A DNA stretch of 64,000 nt from assembly GCF_003054285.1 (NCBI RefSeq), contig NZ_QBKS01000001.1:806001-870000 (forward strand), written 5' to 3'. Below the pieces are notes generated by a model. The model did not search any database. It saw only the letters and a list, made by a program, of their open reading frames with translations, and was not told where the DNA came from. The DNA is from Litoreibacter ponti (lineage in GTDB: Bacteria > Pseudomonadota > Alphaproteobacteria > Rhodobacterales > Rhodobacteraceae). The position numbers and the translations under genes are program-made. This document shows positions 16,663-25,330 of this stretch, one piece after another (position 1 is the first letter of the stretch; each line of letters begins with the position of its first letter).

Positions 16663-17379
16663 TCAGCCGTCCAGATGCAGGTTCACGCGGCGGTTGCCAC
16701 GGCCTTTATTCTCGATCTTGCCGATCCGCACGCGCCCGATCTCGCCCGTGCGCGCCACATGGGTACCACCGCAAGGTTGCAGGTCCACCTGCTCGTCATC
16801 CGTGCCGATGCGCACCAGCCGGACGCGGCCTGCCCCCTTGGGCGGCTGCACGGACAGGGTTTTGACAAGGCCGGGGTTCGCCTCCAGCTCCGCATCGGTG
16901 ATCCAGCTTTCGGAGACCTCCAGATTGCGGGCGATCAACGCGTTCAGCGTCTCCTCCAGCGCGACCTTGTCCGCCGGCGGTTCCGGCATGTCGAAATCCA
17001 GCCGTCCCTTCTCCGTCCCGATCTGCCCGCCGGTGACCCCAATGGGGATCACGACGGACAGCAGATGCAGCGCCGTGTGCACGCGCATGTGGCCAAAGCG
17101 GCGGTCCCAGTCGAGGGTTTGGGTGACCTGCGTGCCAACCTCGGGCCAAGTTGCGCCCTCGGCGAGGATCAGCACCACCGCATCACCTTCCCCCTTGCGG
17201 GTGTCGACGATCTGACACATCCCGCCGTCCCAGCTCAGACGGCCCGCATCGCCGGGCTGGCCGCCGCCGGTGGGATAAAACACGCTCGCATCCAGAACGA
17301 CGCCCAGATCGGTACGGGAGACAACGACGCCGGGCGCCTCTTTCAGATACGCATCCTCACGAAACAATAGCTTGGTCAT
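16663..17379 (-). CDS. Alanyl-tRNA editing protein (AlaX-type)
   Basis: 238-residue free-standing relative of the AlaRS editing domain, which hydrolyses Ser-tRNA(Ala) in trans. The zinc ligands are visible as H97xxxH101 in GHMRVHTALHLL and C203-GGTH207 in QPCGGTHVARTGEIG. The N-terminal beta-barrel portion TVFYP-like VFYPTGGGQPGD (residues 33-44) marks the longer AlaX-II class. Its start overlaps the stop of the upstream mscS gene by 4 bp. A tRNA-Ser gene lies downstream, which is probably coincidental. Confidence 0.85.
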   Translation of the reverse strand: MTKLLFREDAYLKEAPGVVVSRTDLGVVLDASVFYPTGGGQPGDAGRLSWDGGMCQIVDTRKGEGDAVVLILAEGATWPEVGTQVTQTLDWDRRFGHMRVHTALHLLSVVIPIGVTGGQIGTEKGRLDFDMPEPPADKVALEETLNALIARNLEVSESWITDAELEANPGLVKTLSVQPPKGAGRVRLVRIGTDDEQVDLQPCGGTHVARTGEIGRVRIGKIENKGRGNRRVNLHLDG

Positions 17380-19799
17380 GTGGTCTGGGGCTCCTCTGGC
17401 GCGGGCCCCTGGGGCTCGGGCGGTGGGTCGTCATCTTGCACCGCGCGCAGCGTCTCCGGGTTGCGCAGCCAGACATCGCGCTGTGCGAACGGGATCTCGA
17501 TGCCTTCCTCTTTGAAGCGCTTGGCGATGGTGTGGCGCATCTCGGACGGGACGGCCATGACGTAGTTCACGTCCCGCAGCACCGCGCGGATCTCGAAGTC
17601 GAGCGAATCCGCCCCAAACCCCATGAACAGCACCGAGGGCGGCGGGTTCAGGATCACCAGCGGCTCCGCCTCGACGATCTCTTTGAGGATCGCCTCCACC
17701 TTGCGGGTGTCGGTGCCGTAAGCCACGCCGACCGGTACGATGATCCGCCCCGTCAGATTGCCCTTGGTCCAGTTGGTCACGGAGGTCGAGATCAGATCCG
17801 CGTTGGGCACGATCACGTCGCGGCGATCGAACGTCTCGACCTGCGTGGCGCGCACGGAGATCTTCTTGACCACACCCATGGTGCCGCTGACCTCGATCCA
17901 GTCGCCCTCGGAAATCGGGCGCTCGATCAGCAAGATGATGCCCGAGACGAAGTTCGACACGATGGTCTGCAGACCAAAGCCGATGCCCACCGACAGCGCG
18001 CCTGCGACGATGGCGAGCGAGGACAGGTCGATGCCCGCGCTGGTGATCGCGATGAGCGCGGCCAGAAAGATGCCGACATAGCCCGTGCCCGCCACGATGG
18101 CATTACGCCCTCCGGTATCAAGGTTCGTGCGCGGCAGCACTTGTGCCTTCAGCGTGCCCTGGAACAGGCGGGTCAGCGCGTAAAGGCCCGCGAAAACCAG
18201 AGCGAATTTCAGGAAATCCACGGGCGAGATGCGGCTTTCGCCGATAGGCACACCCGCGGCGATCAGGGACCAGACCTCGCTCAGATCGGTGACGCGCGCG
18301 CCCCAGATCAGCGCGAGCACCGGCAGGGCCAGCAGCGCGATGGCGAAGCCCAAGAGCACCGGGATCAACCCTTCGGAGCCCGCCGCCTCGCCGCGGAAGC
18401 TTGCATAGAGATCGCGCACGAAACGCTGCAGGATCGCGACGACCGCCAGAAGCGCCAGCGTCATGTAGGTCGAGAAGACCAGCGCATTGCCCGCAAACGT
18501 GTAGCCGATGGCCGCCAAAAGCGGACCCGCGATTGCCACCAGCCGCGCACCACGGCCCAGATACCGCATGACGAGGCCAGAGGGGCCGTCAGGCGTCGTG
18601 TCGCCATTTGCCTCCTTGGCGGCGTTCGCTTCGGCAGCGGCGGCCTTGGCGCTGCTGACCATGAGCTGCGCGATGCGGAATAGGAACAAACCAGCCAGAA
18701 CGATCAGCGGCAAGCCCAGAACGGAGGCGGCAGTCTCACTGATCAGGCGCTGATCGAGCAGCGCGCTGACCGCCAGATTGGCCGAGAACAGGAAACCGCC
18801 AAGGTTGGTGAGCAAGCGGAATTGCAGGTTCTGGCCATCCGACAGGGTCAGCACCGCCTGGGGCGGAAAGCTGGGCGGGGCCAGCTGACGGCCAAGCCAG
18901 CGCGCAGCGTAGACGACCAGGACGACCCCGGTCAGGATCTCCAACAGCGTGGTGCCCACCTGCCCCAGAAGCTGGCTTTGATCGGCGGCCTCGATCACCA
19001 GAAGCATCCCCGCGATCGGCAGGATCAGCGTTGCCAGCGAGACGATGAACACGCCCACACGCAGGCGCGGACCGGAGCTTTCCGTATCGCCCCGGAAATG
19101 CGCCATGGCCCGCTCGACCCAGGCCGCGCCGCGCAGCACGAGCGTCAGGCCCACGACCACCATGATGATCAAGAGCGGCGCTTTGCCCTTTAGCGTCTCT
19201 GCCTTCACCGGCGAGGCATAATTGGACGACAGCTCAGAGGTCAGCCGACCGCCCAGATCGGCCACCGAGAACGCCGCTTCCGGCCAAAGTGCGGGATTGA
19301 GCGGCGTCGGGTTCAGCTCCAGTATCTGGTTTGTCTGGCGGTCACGCACCGTGGCGTCGAGCCGCGCGATCAGCCCGTCGGCGCGCGCATAGGCCTCTTC
19401 GGCCCGGCGCACCGGAGCGGTCAGCTGGTCAAGTTCTTCGTTCAGCGCGGCGCGGCGTTCGGCGATGTCTTCTGCTTCGCTCTCACCCTCTGCGGGCACA
19501 GGTCCAAGCGCGTCGATCTGGCTGCGCACGGTGGCGATCTGGTCGCCATTGGCCCCTTGGCGGCGCAGGAACATCTCGCGCCACGACACCAGTTGCCCGC
19601 GCAGCCGCTCAAGCGTTTCGGTCGACGCGCGGTCGGTGATGAGCACGTCATTGGCGCGTGTCGCGTTGCTTTCCCACGCCGCGTAATCCGGCGCGCCGTC
19701 CGGTCCCGCGACGGCCTGCGCCATGGCAACAGATGGCACCCCAACGGCCAAAGCCAGCGAGAGGGCCAAAAGACACAGGCGCAGGATGGCCAGCATCAC
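17376..19799 (-). CDS. Mechanosensitive channel, MscS family with DUF3772 domain
   Basis: 807-residue channel. A signal peptide (to about residue 27) precedes a periplasmic coiled-coil-rich region with DUF3772 character (residues about 110-180), then about 11 transmembrane helices, then the MscS core: SIGIGFGLQTIVSNFVSGI, ISEGDWIEVSGTMGVV and RRDVIVPNADLIS. The cytoplasmic C terminus ends in a Pro/Glu-rich tail. It differs in architecture from the 757-residue channel at 8032, so the two are not recent duplicates. It overlaps the AlaX gene by 4 bp and lies just downstream of cysK. Confidence 0.9.
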   Translation of the reverse strand: MMLAILRLCLLALSLALAVGVPSVAMAQAVAGPDGAPDYAAWESNATRANDVLITDRASTETLERLRGQLVSWREMFLRRQGANGDQIATVRSQIDALGPVPAEGESEAEDIAERRAALNEELDQLTAPVRRAEEAYARADGLIARLDATVRDRQTNQILELNPTPLNPALWPEAAFSVADLGGRLTSELSSNYASPVKAETLKGKAPLLIIMVVVGLTLVLRGAAWVERAMAHFRGDTESSGPRLRVGVFIVSLATLILPIAGMLLVIEAADQSQLLGQVGTTLLEILTGVVLVVYAARWLGRQLAPPSFPPQAVLTLSDGQNLQFRLLTNLGGFLFSANLAVSALLDQRLISETAASVLGLPLIVLAGLFLFRIAQLMVSSAKAAAAEANAAKEANGDTTPDGPSGLVMRYLGRGARLVAIAGPLLAAIGYTFAGNALVFSTYMTLALLAVVAILQRFVRDLYASFRGEAAGSEGLIPVLLGFAIALLALPVLALIWGARVTDLSEVWSLIAAGVPIGESRISPVDFLKFALVFAGLYALTRLFQGTLKAQVLPRTNLDTGGRNAIVAGTGYVGIFLAALIAITSAGIDLSSLAIVAGALSVGIGFGLQTIVSNFVSGIILLIERPISEGDWIEVSGTMGVVKKISVRATQVETFDRRDVIVPNADLISTSVTNWTKGNLTGRIIVPVGVAYGTDTRKVEAILKEIVEAEPLVILNPPPSVLFMGFGADSLDFEIRAVLRDVNYVMAVPSEMRHTIAKRFKEEGIEIPFAQRDVWLRNPETLRAVQDDDPPPEPQGPAPEEPQTT

Positions 19800-19802
19800 G
19801 CG

Positions 19803-20831
19803 CTACTCGAAAACGGACGGCATGTCCTGCGCTGGGCGGTCGAGCCACTCTGGCACCGGCAGCCCCTTCTCGCGCAGGAAGGCGGGGTTCCACAGCTTCG
19901 ACTGGTAGCGGGTGCCGTAGTCACACAGAATCGTCACGATGGTGTGGCCCGGCCCCATGTCGCGGGCCATGCGGATCGCGCCCGCGATGTTCACGCCCGA
20001 TGACGCGCCCATGCACAGCCCCTCGTCGCGCAGCAGATCAAACACAATCGGCAACGCCTCTTCATCGCTGATCTGGTAGGTGTAGTCCGGCGTGAGCCCT
20101 TCGAGGTTCTTGGTGATGCGCACCTGCCCGATCCCCTCGGCGATGGAGCCGCCTTCGGTCGTCAGCTCGCCTTTAGTGTACCAATCATACAAGGCCGCGC
20201 CCATCGGATCGGCGAGACCGATCTTCACGCCCTTGGGCTGCAGCGCCTGCGCCATGCCTGCCAGCGTGCCGCCGGAGCCCACCGCGCAGATGAAGCCGTC
20301 GACCTTGCCGTCGGTCTGCTCCCAGACCTCGGGGCCGGTGGTTTCCACATGGGCCTGCCGGTTGGCGACATTGTCGAACTGATTGGCCCAGATCGCGCCG
20401 TTGGGCTCGGTCTTGTCGAGCTCGGCCGCGAGCCGCTCGGAATAGCGCACGAAATTGTTGGGGTTGCGGTAGGGTGCCGCCGGTACCTGCACCAGCTCCG
20501 CGCCTGCCAGCCGCAGCATATCCTTCTTTTCCTCGCTCTGCGTCTCGGGGATGACGATGACGGTCTTGAAGCCCATCGACGCGCCCACCAGCGCCAGCCC
20601 GATGCCGGTGTTGCCCGCCGTGCCCTCGACGATCGTGCCGCCGGGCTTGAGCGCGCCGCGGGCAACCGCGTCCTTGATGATATAGAGCGCCGGGCGGTCC
20701 TTGACCGATTGGCCGGGGTTCATGAACTCAGCCTTGCCGAGGATCTCGCAGCCCGTCGCCTCTGACGCCGCGTTGAGCCGGATCAGCGGCGTGTTGCCCA
20801 CAAGATCGGCGAGGTTTGTCTTGATGGTCAT
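19803..20831 (-). CDS. cysK: Cysteine synthase A
   Basis: 342-residue PLP enzyme making cysteine from O-acetylserine and sulfide. The PLP lysine is in NPGQSVKDRPALYII (about K44), the phosphate-binding loop is EGTAGNTGIGLA, and the asparagine/glycine loop is AVGSGGTLAGMAQAL. A C-terminal extension of about 30 residues (LWNPAFLREKGLPVPEWL) makes it longer than E. coli CysK and is seen in many alphaproteobacterial forms. Neighbours trgB and trgA match the R. sphaeroides tellurite-resistance locus, where cysK also lies beside trgAB. Confidence 0.92.
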   Translation of the reverse strand: MTIKTNLADLVGNTPLIRLNAASEATGCEILGKAEFMNPGQSVKDRPALYIIKDAVARGALKPGGTIVEGTAGNTGIGLALVGASMGFKTVIVIPETQSEEKKDMLRLAGAELVQVPAAPYRNPNNFVRYSERLAAELDKTEPNGAIWANQFDNVANRQAHVETTGPEVWEQTDGKVDGFICAVGSGGTLAGMAQALQPKGVKIGLADPMGAALYDWYTKGELTTEGGSIAEGIGQVRITKNLEGLTPDYTYQISDEEALPIVFDLLRDEGLCMGASSGVNIAGAIRMARDMGPGHTIVTILCDYGTRYQSKLWNPAFLREKGLPVPEWLDRPAQDMPSVFE

Positions 20832-20889
20832 GGGCGCGGGCTCCGGGTTGGCTATAACATTTAATGTGTAGGACCGGGCCTGCGCGAAC

Positions 20890-22065
20890 TCAAGGCGATG
20901 TTGCGTCGTGCCTCAGCCGCGGGCGCTCCCGCTCCAGCCAGAGCGCCAGAAGGATCAGCGGGCCGCTTTGCACCTCGCCTTGCGCGATCCCGGCCATCAG
21001 GTCTTCGAACGGCACCGTGATCGAGCGGATATCCTCGGACTCGCTGTCGAGCCCGCCTATCCCCCCCGCATCGCCGAGCTCCGCAAGCCCCACGTAGCAA
21101 TGGAGAAATTCGGTCACCGCGCCGGGTGACGGGTAATTGCCGGAGACCTTAATCAGCCTGGACAGGCTCACGCCCGCCTCCTCCTGCGCTTCGCGGTGGG
21201 CGCAGTCTTCGGGGCTTTCGCCGCCATCGACCCGGCCCGCCACCGTTTCGACCACCCACGGCATCTTGTCGCCGCGCACGAAGGGGGCCACGCGCATTTG
21301 CTCGATCACCAGAACGCGGTCGCGCACGGGATCGTAGGGCAGCACCACCACGGCGTCGGCCATGACGAAGACCGCGCGGTTGACCTCTTGCGTGCCGCCG
21401 TCGAAGCGGCGGTGGCGGATGTCCAGCTCGTCCACGGCGAAGAAGTTGGAATAGGCCTGCCGGTGCGTCAGCACGTCCACGTCGCTGCGGGTCAGCCCCC
21501 GGCGCAGCTGTGCGGTCGGGGCTTCGCGGCTTGCATTCACTCGCGCCTGCGCACGGGAACGGATCTGCGACATGCGCTGCTGCAAGGTGTCCAGCGGCAC
21601 GGTGCCGAACAGGTCCATGATTTCGCGCGCCGCTTCGCGAGCAAGCGGGCCCTGCTCTGCCTGCCAGCGCGAAAGGCTCCACGCGCCGCCTGGCTGCCAC
21701 TGCCCGTCCGTCGGGCGGTAGACCTGCGCCGTGCGTCCGTCCGTGAGCGTCACCGGCTCCAACGCGTAGCCATAGGGTGCTTCATACCAGTCAAGCCGGG
21801 CGATTTCCTCATCGGTCAGCCCTTCAAGCAACCCGCCCTCCGCCGCGCCATCGGCTATGGCGAGAAGCGGAAAGCTCTGGCCCTCGGCCACAAAGACACC
21901 GTGTCCGGACAAGTACGCGGGTTGCAAATGGGCAACACGGCCCAACACGATTTCCAGCAATTCGGGGTCGCGGAGCGTGCCAAACAGCACGATATCGCGC
22001 GGCGCAGGGGCGCGGCTCAATGGATCATCCGAACTTGCGATCCGCCCATTCAGCGAGGAAGCCAC
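20890..22065 (-). CDS. trgB: TrgB-like protein: gamma-glutamylcyclotransferase-like domain fused to a Nudix ADP-ribose pyrophosphatase
   Basis: 391 residues in two domains. Residues about 25-120 look like the AIG2/gamma-glutamylcyclotransferase fold (FGTLRDPEL, YEAPYGYALEPV). Residues 200-380 form a Nudix hydrolase of the ADP-ribose pyrophosphatase type, with a complete Nudix box at 277-299 (G277, E283, R291-E292, E295-E296, G298). The start overlaps trgA by 41 bp; an in-frame TTG at 22020, just past the trgA stop, is an alternative that would remove 15 residues. The trgA-trgB-cysK context points to the tellurite-resistance locus; the biochemical link to tellurite is unproven. Confidence 0.8.
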   Translation of the reverse strand: MASSLNGRIASSDDPLSRAPAPRDIVLFGTLRDPELLEIVLGRVAHLQPAYLSGHGVFVAEGQSFPLLAIADGAAEGGLLEGLTDEEIARLDWYEAPYGYALEPVTLTDGRTAQVYRPTDGQWQPGGAWSLSRWQAEQGPLAREAAREIMDLFGTVPLDTLQQRMSQIRSRAQARVNASREAPTAQLRRGLTRSDVDVLTHRQAYSNFFAVDELDIRHRRFDGGTQEVNRAVFVMADAVVVLPYDPVRDRVLVIEQMRVAPFVRGDKMPWVVETVAGRVDGGESPEDCAHREAQEEAGVSLSRLIKVSGNYPSPGAVTEFLHCYVGLAELGDAGGIGGLDSESEDIRSITVPFEDLMAGIAQGEVQSGPLILLALWLERERPRLRHDATSP

Positions 22066-22465
22066 CGATGAAGCCGCCGCCTACAAGGGCCACGATCACC
22101 ACCGGGTTCACCAGAAGCAGCCCGTATTCCAGCATGATCGCGAACACGTCCACCAGTGCCTCCATCGGGCCGTCATATTGCAGGCGGCGTGACAGCTTGA
22201 TCATCTGTGCGACGGCAAAGATGAATGTGACGGAAACCGTAGCAACAACAATGCCGTAGAGGCCGGAGTTCATGCTGACGCCGTAGTTTTTGCCGACCAG
22301 TCTGCCCATCACGCGCCAGCCCACAAGCAGCGGAATTCCTACGCAAATTGGCAGCAGCCATTTCAACGGCTGGCCTTCGGGAAGTGTGGGGCGGATGGCC
22401 TCTGCCACGATGTACCCCGTCAGCGCAAAGATGACGGCTGCGACGAGCTTGGCGGCGGTGGGCAT
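22025..22465 (-). CDS. trgA: TrgA-family membrane protein
   Basis: 146-residue inner-membrane protein with four hydrophobic segments: near residues 5-25, 36-53, 67-90 and 108-138. It ends with GGGFIGGFLAEWADRKFG. Sequence character and position before trgB and cysK match TrgA of the Rhodobacter tellurite-resistance locus. Its molecular activity is unknown. It lies 7 bp after cfa and overlaps the annotated trgB start, so these genes are probably one transcript. Confidence 0.75.
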   Translation of the reverse strand: MPTAAKLVAAVIFALTGYIVAEAIRPTLPEGQPLKWLLPICVGIPLLVGWRVMGRLVGKNYGVSMNSGLYGIVVATVSVTFIFAVAQMIKLSRRLQYDGPMEALVDVFAIMLEYGLLLVNPVVIVALVGGGFIGGFLAEWADRKFG

Positions 22466-22472
22466 TGGTCTG

Positions 22473-23708
22473 CTACTCGGGTTTTTTCATTGTGATCTGC
22501 GTCACGTCGCAGTTTCCACTCCAAAAGGTGCTCGCGCAAGAGGTCAGATAGAAATTCCACATATTGCGGAAGCGCTGATCAAATCCCATCGCGGCGACCT
22601 CGGGCCACGCTTTGTTGAAATCGCGGTGCCAGAGCCGAAGGGTCTTAGAGTAGCTCTGCCCGAACTCAATCGAATGCTGGAACTCCAGCCCCGCCCGCTT
22701 GATCTCGCGCTGCAGCGCCGAGGGGCATGGCAGCATGCCGCCGGGGAAGATGTATTTCTGGATGAAATCGACCTGCCGCTTGTAGACCTTCCAGCGGCGA
22801 TCCTCGACTGTGATGATCTGCAGCGTGGCGCTCTTGCCGGGCTTGAGGAGCTTGTGCAGCGCCTTGAAGTAGACCGGCCAGTATTGCTCGCCCACCGCCT
22901 CGAACATTTCGATGGAGGCGATGCCGTCATATTGTCCCGTTTCGTCGCGGTAGTCCTGCAGTTTGATCTCTGTCAGCTCCGACAGCCCCGCCTTCGCCAA
23001 GCGCGCCACGGCGTAGTCGTGCTGTTCCTGACTGATGGTCAGCCCGGTGACCCGGATGCCCTTGCGGGCCGCATGCTCAGCAAACCCACCCCAGCCGCAC
23101 CCGATCTCAAGCAAGTGGTCGCCCGGCTGCGCGCCCATTTGATCCAGCATTGAGGCGTATTTGTTCTGCTGCGCCTCCTCGTGGTCCTCGTCCCCTTTGA
23201 ACAGCGCAGAGGAATAGGTCATCGACGGGTCGAGCCACAGCGCATAGAAATCATTGCCCAGATCATAGTGGTAGCTGATGTTCTTCTTGGCCTGCTCTTT
23301 GGAATTGCGCTGCATCCAGAAGCGCAGCTTCTCATAGGCGCGCACCAGCCCCATGCCGGGGTAGCCGTCATAGACGTCTTCGTTGTCGGCATGCACAAGG
23401 TCCATGAAGGCCTGCAGGTCGGGCGTGGTCCACCAGCCGTCAAGATAGGCATCGCAAAAGCCCAGATCGCCCTCGCGCACGAGGCGCGCAAACAGGTCGT
23501 TGTTGTGAATGTCGATCTCGGCAATCGGGCCCTTCTCGGACCCTTCTGCGCGAAACACGCGGCCGTCGGGCAGCTTCATGTCGAGCCGCCCGTAGCGCAT
23601 CTTCGACGCTGTCGCGAACGCCTGCGTGAAATAGCGCGGAAGGCCGGACTGGCACGCAGTCGAGGTCAGGACGTGTTGCTCCAACGGGTCGCCAGTGAGC
23701 ACATTCAT
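22473..23708 (-). CDS. cfa: Cyclopropane-fatty-acyl-phospholipid synthase
   Basis: 411-residue S-adenosylmethionine-dependent enzyme that adds a methylene bridge to unsaturated lipid chains. The SAM-binding glycine loop is HLLEIGCGWGGFAEHAA near residue 205; SYHYDLGNDFYALWLDPSMTY (split here as SYHYDLGNDFYALW and LDPSMTY) is the signature active-site region near residue 150. The start at 23708 has GAGGAGG upstream, so the longer frame was rejected. Length fits bacterial Cfa. It heads the cfa-trgA-trgB-cysK run. Confidence 0.9.
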   Translation of the reverse strand: MNVLTGDPLEQHVLTSTACQSGLPRYFTQAFATASKMRYGRLDMKLPDGRVFRAEGSEKGPIAEIDIHNNDLFARLVREGDLGFCDAYLDGWWTTPDLQAFMDLVHADNEDVYDGYPGMGLVRAYEKLRFWMQRNSKEQAKKNISYHYDLGNDFYALWLDPSMTYSSALFKGDEDHEEAQQNKYASMLDQMGAQPGDHLLEIGCGWGGFAEHAARKGIRVTGLTISQEQHDYAVARLAKAGLSELTEIKLQDYRDETGQYDGIASIEMFEAVGEQYWPVYFKALHKLLKPGKSATLQIITVEDRRWKVYKRQVDFIQKYIFPGGMLPCPSALQREIKRAGLEFQHSIEFGQSYSKTLRLWHRDFNKAWPEVAAMGFDQRFRNMWNFYLTSCASTFWSGNCDVTQITMKKPE

Positions 23709-23815
23709 CGCGTGATCCTCCTCCTCAACTGTAAGATATTTTAGACATGCGGGCGGAAACACACAAGAAAAACAACGCTCTCGTGAAGTGACGTGAAGGG
23801 AACTTCATGGCCGAC

Positions 23816-25228
23816 CTACCGCGACTGATAGGCATCAAGGGCCCGCTGGCGCCCCTCGTCCAGCGCCACCACCGGCTCTGGATAGTCGTCGGTGATGGAC
23901 ATGTGCCAGCTCTCGGGGATCGCCTTGTAGAAATCCTTGGCCTCGTCGCCATGGTTCTTGAACAGCTCGCCCAGAAAGCGCGCGCGGTACTCGCGATTGG
24001 GGTCGAACTTCTCGGCCTGCGTTGCCGGATTGAACACCCGGAAGAACGGCGTGGCATCCGGGCCGGAGCCCGCCGACCACTGCCACCCCATCGCGTTGCT
24101 CGCCGGGTCCCAGTCGATCAGGCAATCGTCGAACCACGCCTGCCCGACTTTCCAGTGGGTCATCAAGTGTTTGGTCAGATAAGACGCCACGATCATGCGG
24201 CCGCGGTTGTGCATGTAGCCCGTCACATAGAGCTCGCGCATCGCCGCATCGACCAGTTGGACACCGGTGCGGCCCTGCTTCCACGCCTTGATCTCCGCGG
24301 CGCGCTCATCGTCCTTCCACGGGAAGTCATCCCATTCCTCGCGCCAGTTCTGGTCGATGATACGCGGGGTGTGATAGGCCAGATGATAGGCGAACTCGCG
24401 CCAAACCAGCTCTTTGAGGAACGTCTCCGCCCCCTTCTTGCCGTCGCTCATCGCGCGCTTGCCCGCGTGCCAGCAGCGGCGGGTGGAAATCTCGCCGTAG
24501 GTCAGGTTTTCAGACAGGCGCGAGGTGCCTTCCACGGCCATCTCGTCGCGCGCCTCGCCGTATTCCGCAATCCGGTCGCGGGTAAAGGTCGCAAGCCGGG
24601 TGGAGGCGGCGTCCTCGCCAACGCAGACATGCTTCGCGACGATCTCGGCCCCGCGCTTCATTGCGTCGCCCAAACCCCAATCGGCAATATCGTCCGAGGC
24701 AGGCCAGCTTTCCGGCGCGCGCAACTCGGACACGGCGGGCAGGTCAGCGGGCACGTCACGGTCGCGCACCGATTTCCACATCGGCGTGTAGACCTTGTAG
24801 AAGCCGCCGGTCTTGGTCTCGACCGTCCATGGCTCGAACAGCAGATGGCCCTTGTGGCTTTGCGCGTCGATGCCGTCGTCTTTCAACGTTTCCTTCACGC
24901 CCTTGTCGCGCGCGATGGCGTCGGGGTCATAGGCGCGCGACCACCAGACGGCCCCTGCCCCGGTCTCCTCGATCAGGGCGCGCAGCACGTCGAGCGCGCG
25001 GCCCCGGCGCAGGATCAGCTTGGAGCCGATCCCGTCCAGCGTCTGCGCGAAATGCTCGACCCCCAGCCCCAGCCGCCATTTCGGCGCGGCCCCGTGGCTT
25101 TCGACCACCTCGTCGCAGATGAACACAGGGATGACGGGGCGACCCGTCTCGGCGGCGGCGGTGAGGCCCTCATGGTCGCCCAGACGCAGGTCGCGGCGGA
25201 ACCAGAAAAGTATTGGTGTCTCAGTCAT
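23816..25228 (-). CDS. phrB: Deoxyribodipyrimidine photolyase (class I)
   Basis: 470-residue flavoprotein that repairs cyclobutane pyrimidine dimers with light. The N-terminal alpha/beta antenna domain opens with TPILFWFRRDLRLGDHEGL. The C-terminal FAD domain shows LTYGEISTRRCW, ELVWREFAYHL, RTGVQLVDAAMREL, TGYMHNRGRMIVASYLTKHL and WDPASNAMGWQWSAGSG, all conserved class I segments. It starts after the BCCT gene terminator, so it has its own promoter, and is followed by cfa. Confidence 0.93.
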   Translation of the reverse strand: MTETPILFWFRRDLRLGDHEGLTAAAETGRPVIPVFICDEVVESHGAAPKWRLGLGVEHFAQTLDGIGSKLILRRGRALDVLRALIEETGAGAVWWSRAYDPDAIARDKGVKETLKDDGIDAQSHKGHLLFEPWTVETKTGGFYKVYTPMWKSVRDRDVPADLPAVSELRAPESWPASDDIADWGLGDAMKRGAEIVAKHVCVGEDAASTRLATFTRDRIAEYGEARDEMAVEGTSRLSENLTYGEISTRRCWHAGKRAMSDGKKGAETFLKELVWREFAYHLAYHTPRIIDQNWREEWDDFPWKDDERAAEIKAWKQGRTGVQLVDAAMRELYVTGYMHNRGRMIVASYLTKHLMTHWKVGQAWFDDCLIDWDPASNAMGWQWSAGSGPDATPFFRVFNPATQAEKFDPNREYRARFLGELFKNHGDEAKDFYKAIPESWHMSITDDYPEPVVALDEGRQRALDAYQSR

Positions 25229-25272
25229 GGGCCTGCATCTAGCGCCACTTGGGACTGGTCAAGCGGCGGCCC

Positions 25273-25305
25273 AAAAGAAAAGCCCCGCACCGTCAGGTGC
25301 GGGGC
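25273..25305 (-). terminator. Intrinsic terminator after the BCCT gene
   Basis: On the minus strand a perfect 10-bp stem GCCCCGCACC/GGTGCGGGGC with a 4-nt loop is followed by TTTTCTTTT. It lies 26 bp after the transporter stop and just before phrB. Confidence 0.9.
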
Positions 25306-25330
25306 GTCCCGATGTCATGTCAGGTCCGGA

